A program made the position numbers and the translations under genes. A stretch of DNA of 64,000 nucleotides from NCBI GenBank assembly GCA_021307315.1, contig JAJSPD010000069.1, positions 124,001 to 188,000 of the forward strand, written 5' to 3'. The notes below the pieces were generated by a model. It searched no databases. It had not been told where the DNA came from and saw nothing but the letters and a program-made list of their open reading frames with translations. Every line of letters begins with the position of its first letter. The first letter of the stretch is position 1. Of this stretch, positions 1 to 8,691 are shown in pieces. This DNA comes from Bisporella sp. PMI_857. Its lineage: Eukaryota; Ascomycota; Leotiomycetes; Helotiales; Helotiaceae.

Positions 1-565
1 GCGCAGGGGGGTATATTGATTTCGACTGGACGTTTTGGCCTGGCAATCACTTCGGTCCCATCATGACCTACATGGCAGACTGTCATGGTCCCTGCCAAGC
101 GGTCGATAAGACGACGCTGGAGTGGTTCAAGATACAGGAGCTCGGCCTGGTGAATAAGACCATCAAGGGAACGACGTTCAGATCCGGGACTTGGGCTGCG
201 CCTGATTTGCTGAATGCAAATGCTGGCCCGAAGGGCAGTACTTGGAGGGTGATAATCCGTGAGTATTTCCTTGAAATGATGACTTGATTTATTGTGCTCA
301 CCAATATATGTTAGCCACGACCATTGCCCCTGGGAACTATGTCGTGAGAACCGAAACTGTCGCCCTGCACTATGCGAACGAAGGAGAAATCCAATATTAT
401 CCATTCTGCTTCAGCTTCAAGGTCACCGGGTCGGGGACGGTCGGTCCACCAGGGCTGGTGCACTCTCAGCTTTATCACCAGAGCGACCCGGGATTCAACT
501 ACAACGTCTTCGCAGATCCGCTGGCAGATTATATCATCCCGGGTCCTCCTTTAGCAGTATTCTGA
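1..565 (+). CDS. AA9 lytic polysaccharide monooxygenase, 3' part
   Basis: This is the C-terminal part of a secreted copper oxygenase that cleaves crystalline cellulose; the 5' end lies outside the window. Exons are <3-258 and 315-565, with a 56-nt GT-AG intron. The splice joins WRVII to PTTIAPGNYV, matching the family's IPxxIAPGNYVxR element. The second histidine of the copper brace is visible in GNHFGPIMTY. The later ALHYA and IQYYPFC segments carry the conserved His, Gln and axial Tyr. The end NVFADPLADYIIPGPPL is typical of AA9. The N-terminal His1 and signal peptide are not in view. No carbohydrate-binding module follows, because the stop comes just after the catalytic domain. Family assignment is firm; C1 or C4 regioselectivity cannot be told. 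Confidence 0.93.
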
Positions 566-1127
566 ATGGCCAAGGCTCGAGCCGGCATGGTGGTAATGAC
601 CTGGCTTGTGGGGAGTAAGTTTTAGCAGCACTGCCTCACAGTTAGATCATTATTGATACTTAAGATATACAAAAGATTCTTCTTGGATACATAAAGCCTG
701 ATCCAAGGTGACACCTAGCAAAGTCATCTTTATCACGTGAATTTCTTGATATCCGTTCTAGCTCAAGAGTGTGTCAGCTTTGTATCTTCTTCCTTCCAAC
801 CCTCGTGCTTTCTTTAAATAAGCAGGTAGTCGCTTAAGTTAAGCGCTTTCCCTTGTTCTTAACATTTACTTAAACGAATTTTGAAAAATGGATTTTGTCT
901 TTGTTGCCTTGTTTCGACACTGGAGTATTGTCAAGGGAAGGAAAAAGGGCACCGAATGTAAGGGAAGCACCGTAAGAAGAATGAAGAGGTTTCCTTCGAA
1001 ATAAAACATGTGGCCAAAAAAATTTTATTGGAAAGAATTGGAATATTATGCAATGTGGCGCGCACACACTAGCCTCCCTGGTACCTAGTTTCGATAGAGC
1101 CGAAAGGATCCTCGCTCTGGAACTTTT
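566..1127. other. Intergenic, no gene seen
   Basis: Between the AA9 stop and the kinase relic there are only short unsupported frames. The sequence is moderately AT-rich and holds the AA9 3' UTR. Nothing else is recognised. Confidence 0.6.
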
Positions 1128-2043
1128 TCATCCCTCGTCCATTTTCACTATATCCAAAAGCATATTTGCCACAAGTTCCTTGCACTGTTCCTGCCTTGCC
1201 TTATAGTCTTCTTCCAACATGGCCGTTGATCTACCACTATCAACACAATCCAGCAATTTCACAGTTGCCGACAAACGCTGGATTGAACCATATTCCCAAT
1301 GCCAGCAGCTTCGTATGATAGTATCAACTTTATCATCACCTGTTTTTGGGAACATCATTTTCTGACGCAGGTCGACAATTACTGGTCCGTGGCGTTTCCC
1401 AAACCACTCGTTATCGTAGGGCTCGTAACCACGGATCATGTAAAAGAAAATTGACCCTATCGAGAGTTGCTCTGTACGAGGGCCAAGATACCCAAAGCTT
1501 CCGCGGTGCCTTCTACCTTCATTGTCAAATACCCTGGCGTAAGGAGCGATGCCAACTTTAAGAGTAGTATTAGCGACAGTTGTATTGTTAAAGTTGGTTA
1601 ATTTTAGATGATCCTCCTTGTTGAGGAGAAGGTTTGGTGGCTGGATATCATCATGTGCATATCCAAGGAACTCAAGCTAAGTAGTAGTATTCGATAACTT
1701 CGTCATCCACCTTAAAACTAAATATCGTGGTTCACTATCCTCTACGTTTAGCACTCGCTTGGTCACCAGACTCCTCGATTATTGTAGTTGGAGTCGTTGA
1801 TCGAGAGTGTCACCGTTGAGAAACCGTAGAAAATTTGTGTTTGGAATACGGAGGAAGCTACGAACGAGATCGGGACACTGGGGGCGAGTTTCCAGTAGGC
1901 CAAAGATACGATGCTCGTTATGAATCCGCGAGTCATCATGTTAGATAGAATATTTCAAGACAATATCCTCCGAGACTTTATAGACAAGCTCGTCTCACCC
2001 CAGGACAAGGGTCCAGCTCAGGTAGTTGGTAGGGAGAAGTCAT
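1128..2043 (-). pseudogene. Protein-kinase-like gene, inactivated by four stops
   Basis: Reading the minus strand in one frame from about 1997 to 1128 gives a recognisable fungal kinase-like protein. It runs through DELVYKVSEDIVLKY, RYLVLRWM, LGYAHDDIQPPNLLL (catalytic-loop position), HLKLTNFNN (DFG position, already degenerate), RGSFGYLGPRTEQ and FYMIRGYEPYDNEWFGKRHG. That frame is broken at 1995-1997 (TGA), 1941-1943 (TAA), 1779-1781 (TAA) and 1677-1679 (TAG). A candidate ATG at 2043 is in another frame, so an intron or indel also lies near 2000. Family comparison suggests CGA, CAA, CAA and TGG as ancestral codons, so all four breaks can be single C-to-T or G-to-A changes. The last 104 codons, 1128-1439, remain open. 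This is a dead copy rather than a working kinase. Confidence 0.8.
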
Positions 2044-3475
2044 GGTGCTTGCTTGGCTGGTACTTGTAGTGTGCTTACCTAATCGTTCCTCGAGAACCGA
2101 CAAAGGATTGTACTTGATAACTGGATACATTGTAAAGGCTAATGGCGCCATTAGCGGGCCTCGTGCATGTCAATATCGGGATCGGCGGGTCATTAAAGGC
2201 CTATAGTATATATTCATGGTAGTGTAATGCCTAGCAACTTATTTCGATGATAGTAGAACCGAATCCACATCAAGCAACAATCCAAGCACAAGAAAAAGCG
2301 TGCCCATTTGCGGCTCAAGAACGAAGGAAGATGAGTATCCCTTTAAGCGCCAAAGCGTCCAGATCTCGCTTAAGTGAGGGATTTAGCCAATCAGAACATT
2401 TCTGTTAAATTATTATTCCTTACAGCTGCTTTATATTTTTATAATATTATTTTCAACAGTTTACTACTAGATAAAGGCTTGCTAATTATACTAAATATGT
2501 AAGCCTTGCACTGTTCACTGTTTTAGCACATTTTATCACGTGACTATGTTGCAGGGTCTGGACGCTTTGGCGCTCAAGGGGATAACAGTGATGTCAGTTC
2601 CATCAAACCCCGTGACTATGTATCTAGACCTTGATCCATATACCAGCCGCATTCTTGACCCAATCGTTCCTCGCAATACAGTCGTCACATGGGTCTCTTT
2701 TCGAAATAGTTTCCATGTTGTGCCTTGGGGTGTAGGTGCCGCAATTCGGAAGGCGCATTATCCTGATGCCTGTAGTCTCGATGGTGTCCTCACAGAGCAT
2801 CTTGGTTCTGATCCCCACCAGTCAGTCATTGAATAACAAACCTTCCTTCCCCCCCAAAAGAGAACAGAATATACCTGTATTCTGGCAAATATAATCCAAC
2901 TGCAGCTTTAACTTAGAAATTTTTGGTAAGGGACGAGATAATTAAAGCATCTCTGGAAATTTTTAGCATGCATTGAGAGGCAAGTTTATTGTGATGTGAA
3001 CCCGATCTTCTATAACTTAGAGTTATGCCTTACAGATACGAAAATACCCCGCATGTTGGTGCTTAAGAAACCACCCCTCTCTTACGGCGGATAGCACCAA
3101 ACATCAACATGACTTCTGGAAAGGCCAGCATCGATAACTTGTACCACATCCACCATATCTGGAAACCGCCGCAGCAGGAGCAGATTTTAGATGGTATGAA
3201 GAGTGCTTGTCGAGAAGTTGTCAAAGGAACCGGTTGGGCTTCCTCTTCAGACCTTGGATCACGTGGACCAAAGGATTTGGGAAACGTAATATTTCAGTCA
3301 TGTGCTCCGTGGTGTCGCAAACCTGAATTTCCCAATCAAATCATGATCATGAAAGACACAAGACCTAGACAAGTTAACACCTAAAAACTCTATAGCACAT
3401 ACTTCAGGGCTTGGTATGTCTATGGCTCCCACTAGTTAAGCCATTGAATAAGGTTCGTCCTAATTCATCATAGAC
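2044..3475. other. Intergenic with a decayed inverted repeat
   Basis: There is no recognisable gene. Open frames at 2540-2836 and 3109-3384 (+) match nothing I know and have no supporting splice or motif. The AT-rich stretch 2390-2530 lies inside an imperfect inverted repeat (2336-2366 and 2555-2585), listed separately. Confidence 0.55.
2336..2585. repeat. Imperfect 31-bp inverted repeat enclosing AT-rich DNA
   Basis: The left arm 2336-2366 and the reverse complement of 2555-2585 share the 16-base core AGCGCCAAAGCGTCCA. They differ only at a few flanking positions, mostly by C/T or G/A changes. The 188 bp between them are AT-rich. This could be a short non-autonomous element with terminal inverted repeats altered by transition mutation, or chance survival of an inverted duplication. 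No clear target-site duplication was seen. Confidence 0.4.
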
Positions 3476-5243
3476 ATGCGACTTCTTAACACGGAAACTT
3501 TTGAGGTTGAAGAGTTTATCGACAATTCCGGACTGAAATATGCAATTCTTTCGCATACATGGGGCAAAGATGAGATCAGTTTCCAGAACATTCAAGCCTT
3601 GAAAGCAGCTGAGAAGAGGACGACGGGCTTCAGCAAGATCGTGAACGCTTCCAACGTCGCCAAATCTCATGGTTACTCTTACATATGGATTGACACCTGC
3701 TGTATCGATAAGCACAGCAGTGCTGAACTATCCGAGGCCATCAATTCGATGTATCGTTATTACAAGGAGTCGTGCGTTTGTTATGTTTACTTCGCAGATT
3801 TCTTTGGTGACAAACTAGGCGTCACGAAGGCTGAGAAACAAGCTCTCCGATCGACTCGATGGTTCTCAAGAGGCTGGACTTTACAGGAGCTTATTGCGCC
3901 TTCCAAAGTAGAGTTCTACTCGGCTGACTGGAAATTCTTGGGCACCAAAAAAGATATCCAATATCTGCTCAGCGACATCACGGGTATCGACCTTCTTGTT
4001 CTTAACGGCGGCGACCCTATGAAAGTAAGTGTTGCGCGAAAGATGTCATGGGCAGCCAAACGGGAGACAACTCGAATTGAGGACACGGCATATTGCCTCA
4101 TGGGTTTGTTTAACGTCCACATGCCACTCTTATATGGCGAAGGAACAAAGTCTTTCTTTCGCTTGCAAAATGAAATCCTAAAAGACACCAATGATCAATC
4201 AATATTTGTGTGGCAGCCGCCACTAGGTCCTATTGCTAATGGCGAGTATGAACCTGGAGAGTTTGAGCCGCTCGCATCCTCGCCCAAGTTATTCGAGACA
4301 AGTGGTCGATTAATTTCGTCCGTGTCGCCTAGAAGACATCAAACCACTCCCATCATGCTAACTAGCGAGGGTGCGAGAACTTCACTTCTTGTTCTTCATG
4401 ACCGAGACAAACACCAAGGGGCAGCTGAGGCATTCGGAATTTTGGATTGCCAGTATGGTCCCATTCCAGGGACATGTCCCTTAGTCTCACTCAGTTGCAT
4501 TCCTTGGGGTGATTCCGTGGCTTACATCAGGAGCCCGGGATCCTCTATCAAAATGCTTAACATTGATCTCGGTACCATCAAAGGTATTCGTAGGCTCGGT
4601 TTTGACCCTGACGAATATGTGTTTGAAAGGTCTTCATATAAGGATGCTCTAGGTACGATTTAACATCTACCTTAACACGCTCTCTACCTTGCCCTTATTA
4701 ATTTCCCGGATTTTTTCTGCAGATAATTTCCTCCGGACTCGACTTAACACTTCAGGTACTTGTTCTTTTATGGAAATCACCCTATCGTGGGCAACAGCAA
4801 AAGCTCAATCTGCGAACCAACCACTAGCAACACACGTGAGAGCTAGCGATAACTATGAAGTTGTTGATGTCTACCCAAAGGAGGGCTGGGATCCAGCAAC
4901 ATCAGTGGTGCATAGACTTGATTCAGCACAAAACGTGCCAATTCATGCAGCCTTGTTGATTCGCTGCCGCAGCGACCTTGAAGATCACGATCCTAGAGAT
5001 CTTTTCATCATCTTGCTAGGCGTGTATAGTATAGTGCACGTCATATCAGCTAGTCTCCCGATTCACCTGCAAAGAGTGGTCGAGGAATATAACTCTAAGC
5101 CAACGAAGGCTTCATCTAACCGGTCTCAGAACAAGATAAAGGTACGCGCAGGATCCTTGGACATACCTGCCATTGTGGAGACTGAAGTAGTCTTGATCTC
5201 TGGATCGCTCAGTCTTCTCCTTACTATAGATGATGCGACATAA
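3476..5243 (+). CDS. HET-domain protein (heterokaryon-incompatibility type), gene 1
   Basis: Two exons, 3476-4652 and 4723-5243, give 565 aa. The 70-nt intron has donor GTACGA and acceptor TTCTGCAG; splicing removes the stop that ends the first frame. All three HET blocks are present: YAILSHTWG (residues 22-30), YIWIDTCCIDK (about 70-80) and RGWTLQELIAP (about 132-142). TAYCLMGLFNVHMPLLYGEG follows, then a C-terminal part with no recognised repeats. HET domains act in fungal non-self recognition and can trigger cell death. There is no NACHT, WD40 or ankyrin part, so this is a HET-only architecture. It is a paralogue of the gene at 29385; both keep the DTCCIDK and SSAELSEAINSM segments. Downstream partners are unknown. 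Confidence 0.9.
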
Positions 5244-5476
5244 GAGCCGGCCCCCAGCGACAGAGCTTGGTTTTACCTACCAACCATGCAGGGTTGTCGC
5301 CAGATAAGGATTCATGCATCGACTTTAAAAAATATCTAACGAAGAGAATGCATAACACATTTCCTACAAGTATGGACAAATATGGACAAGCGTATCTGGC
5401 CTTGAAGTATCATTAATTATCTAGCATTCATTTACGACTAGGTCTTTTAGCAATCCTCAGCAAAAAATAACGCTTT

Positions 5477-6292
5477 TCAAGCTAGGTTCGCTTGCTGGAC
5501 AATGAATGAAGCTGCAGTCGGCGCGTCATTCGAGTACTAGTCAAAAGATCGTCAATACGATTGCTCGCAATTTATTTCAGAGAGGCTTACATTCAGATGA
5601 GGATCCGAGACAATGATACCATGCTCGCAGATATTATCACCCTTGTGACATATAACAAGAGTCTTGGATGCAGGAACAGTTCCCACGGCTGTCCCATTTT
5701 TTGGGTCGCCGAAAACAACGACTAAGTGGAATTAGCTTGATACATTGTATATGACCTCTAACATTCTTGGAAGAAAAAATTTGTACCTGAGTTTATTTTT
5801 GCGGTTTCAGCAGCAGTGAACTGGCTGGCAGCATTGTGCACGAGTTGTGCTCCTTGACTGTGCTGCAATCAGTACGAAGCTTAAAGCCAAAGGCAAGAAT
5901 CGGAGAAGTTGGACAAACCTATAGCCACTCATCACGATCTTTGTATTTGGGCACTGCACGATAGCCTGCTGAACCAATGTCTTCATCTTAGTGCTCCCAC
6001 TTGTACTCCCACCGACCAGAAATCCGAAGATGTCCGCCGAATAATCCACACCTTGAACTGCGAGACTCGCTTCGCCAATGAGGTTTGCGACAGCCACAAA
6101 TAAGGGAGGACCGACTCTCGCGCCAACGTTGCCTGCCTCGACAGTCCCTCGCGCAAAGATTATGGTCAACGCTTTGCATGGCGACCCGTTGACGAGATCA
6201 TTTTGCGTATCCGACGTTGCGAGCTGACGCCGGACGATGGGTGTACTAACAGCTAACGGCGCAAGGAAGAGAAGTGGGTATAGGAATTGCAT
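5477..6292 (-). CDS. Cutinase (carbohydrate esterase family 5)
   Basis: Four exons on the minus strand (6292-5919, 5857-5787, 5721-5591, 5536-5477) total 636 nt and encode 211 aa, the usual cutinase length. A signal peptide (FLYPLLFLAPLAVS) is followed by the family opening CKALTIIFARGT. The nucleophile is in GYSQGAQ (Ser125, the codon split by intron 1). The catalytic Asp is in CHKGDNIC (Asp177) and the His in DPHLN (His190); their spacing matches characterised cutinases. The last exon, starting YSNDAPTAASF, restores the expected C-terminus after a 54-nt intron. It is a secreted serine esterase that hydrolyses cutin and similar polyesters. It is a neighbour of the AA9 and HET genes, which fits an accessory plant-interaction block. 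Confidence 0.93.
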
Positions 6293-7177
6293 CTTGGAAC
6301 TTTTTCAGCGTGTACCTCAAATCAAGCAACAAGATCGATTGAGATACAACTATCTGGCAAGATTCAAATATTGAGACAGGCTGGAGAGAAAGGCCATCTC
6401 CAGCTTGATACCGCGGTTTACTTGTATTTGAGCTGGCGATGTGATTCAGCGTAGTATTGCACCGCTTTTGGAATTATTGCTCCGAGATGTATAAGCGAAG
6501 CAAGGTTTGGAAAAACTCGCCATTGGTTGAAATATCTCTTTCTAAGTCCGCGTTGAGCGTGTGATCTGTAGCCGCCCCTCTCCTTCCATAAAACTGGATA
6601 TAAGATCTTGGAAAGTGGGTAAAATCTTCCCTCTCTAGCGGTTTGTCTGCAAGCTCTTTTACCCCGCATGACCACGGCACTCGCCTTTCATGTCAATCAT
6701 GAGGCTGTTGATGGCGTTACTAAATACACTGTGTTACAAATCAATATCTTTCTTCTTTTACGCCATCCTAAGAGCTTGGGATATATTCAATGAAAAGCCT
6801 TTTTTTTCCATCATAGGACGCGGACTATTGCCAAAATTGGAGATCACCTCCAGGGTATAATTTAAGAGTTGTTGTGGGGGGGCAATCCGGGGATATAGTG
6901 TTCAGCTGAATTCGAGTATGCGAATATATCGAAATATCCATATAGGAAATTCCAATTTTGGAAACGATTATATTGAAAATCGTCATTTGCATGATTTTGC
7001 GAAATTTGACCAAGCAGTCGTTGTTGACCTCGCTTACAGAAAGGGGTTGAAGCGACGAAGTGTTTCACGTGATTCATACTCTTGTTAATAATAAAGGCGC
7101 TCGTTAGGTGTAACGATCGAGAATCGAAAGCTTACTTTGTAGTATTGTTGATATGATAATATATCACGTTTTTATAT
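6293..7177. other. Intergenic, no gene seen
   Basis: This stretch holds the cutinase promoter and AT-rich DNA. The open frames at 6418-6680 and 6825-7077 (-) overlap each other and have no recognisable content. Confidence 0.5.
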
Positions 7178-7722
7178 GGGGGCCAGCCCCCAAACCCCCG
7201 ATCCTCGCTGCGCTCGAAAAAAAAGATGTTTTTATAAGGGGGCAAGCCCCCAAACTTCGCTGCGCTCAGAATCGAAAGCAGGGTCAAGAGCCTGTAAAAG
7301 GGTCGAGAGCACGCTCAAGAGCCTGTAAAAGGGTCGAGAGCACGCTCAAGAGCCTGTAAAAGGGTCGAGAGCACGCTCAAGAGCCTGTAAAAGGGTCGAG
7401 AGCACGCTCAAGAGCCTGTAAAAGGGTCGAGAGCACGCTCAAGAGCCTGTAAAAGGGTCGAGAGCACGCTCAAGAGCCTGTAAAAGGGTCGAGAGCACGC
7501 TCAAGAGCCTGTAAAAGGGTCGAGAGCACGCTCAAGAGCCTGTAAATATTGGGGGCTAAGCCCCCAAGCCCCCTTATTTCGCTGCGCTCAGCCTTCATGG
7601 TCAACATACCAAACAGCTTGTAAACGGCCTGTGCAAAAGCCTGTAGAAAAGTTAAAAGCCTATAAAAAATTCTATCTTGGGGGCTAAGCCCCCAAACCCC
7701 CCTATATCGCTGCGCGCTGCGT
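7178..7722. repeat. Cluster of GC-rich palindromic modules
   Basis: Four modules share the pattern GGGGGCNAGCCCCCAA, a short C-rich spacer, then TCGCTGCGCTC or a close variant. They start at 7178, 7238, 7551 and 7679. Each opens with a perfect 14-base hairpin-capable palindrome. Copies 1 and 2 flank one side of the 31-bp tandem array and copies 3 and 4 the other. The modules contrast strongly with the AT-rich surroundings and do not encode a plausible protein. I cannot name a known fungal element with this structure. Confidence 0.7.
7286..7546. repeat. 31-bp tandem repeat, 8.4 copies
   Basis: Eight full identical units (7286-7533) and a 13-base partial copy follow each other without spacer. 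Each unit starts AAGAGCCTGTAAAAGGGTCG and ends AGAGCACGCTC. The period is not a multiple of three, so it is not a protein repeat. Looser GCCTGTAAA-like pieces continue to about 7750 and suggest an older, decayed extension. Identity among units implies recent expansion. Confidence 0.95.
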
Positions 7723-8691
7723 TCAAAGCAAACGCACGAGCCTGTAAACGCTCCGTGCAAAAGTGCAGTCACGTTACACACCTTTTTTAAGTCACATGAT
7801 TCTTTTTGAGCCCTCAACCACCAATTTTCGGCATCACGTGCCCCTACACACTGGGTCCTGACTTTAGTAAGAAAGCAAGCTTTCTAATGAAAGGGCATCT
7901 GGTACATAGCCTGGCAATGATAGTATGCAGATATGAAGGTTAAGCATTATAGCTTGCAACCCGGAATCTAGTTGATTGTAGTTGAGTTTGATGATAGTGC
8001 GTAGAGAACGCATCTTCTTGCAGTCCATCATAGCGATAGGCAACACAACCTCAGAAGGGTTCTTGGAAGAGACTCAGTAACCGGAATAGGGCTATCTTGA
8101 TAATCCGAACTAGGAGTATCCTTGATTGTGGTTGGTGTGATGGTCAATAATCAATAATCCTGATATTCATGACGACCTGAAATGTCAGGCTTCCGGAAGC
8201 CTAATTTAGCCCTGTAGTTCTAGTCTGTGGACTGCAACTCCGCATGCAAATATGCCTCAGCTACTCCCACTTCAGCCTGAACACGTAAAGGATCTGGTTT
8301 TTCTGTGACTCGGTGATCATCAGCACTCTTTCTACAAGTTGCGGCTGAGAATCGACCCGCTAATTTGCGAGTCGGCCACAGATGGTCGCGAGATGTCTGT
8401 GAAACACTCATGAGGCTTTCCTATGGTTGCATTTCTGATGCGCCTGCTGGGGTAAGTCGGCGAATGGCTGAAATACACACCTATTTCTGAGGCAACACGG
8501 CCTGAATGAAGGCTGCCACCACGTTGCCTAGAATATCCAAGTCTAAACAATGAGCCTCTTCTGTCAGCATGACTACAGACATCGATCTCGAGGCTGAGGG
8601 AAGAGTTTTCATCATTTTAACCTGCCCCCATACTGTCAATTCATAAAGAACTGCAATTTCGAGTTTTGGCTGCATAGCGCAATCTGCAGCC
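7723..8691. other. Intergenic upstream of the calpain gene
   Basis: No convincing gene. Open frames on the minus strand (8220-8550 and the antisense part of 8481-9353) overlap the calpain gene or each other and show no family features. The region probably holds the calpain promoter and 5' UTR. Confidence 0.5.

Noticed and set aside
7286..7546. CRISPR array
   Set aside because: The 31-bp units follow one another with no spacers, and the genome is eukaryotic.
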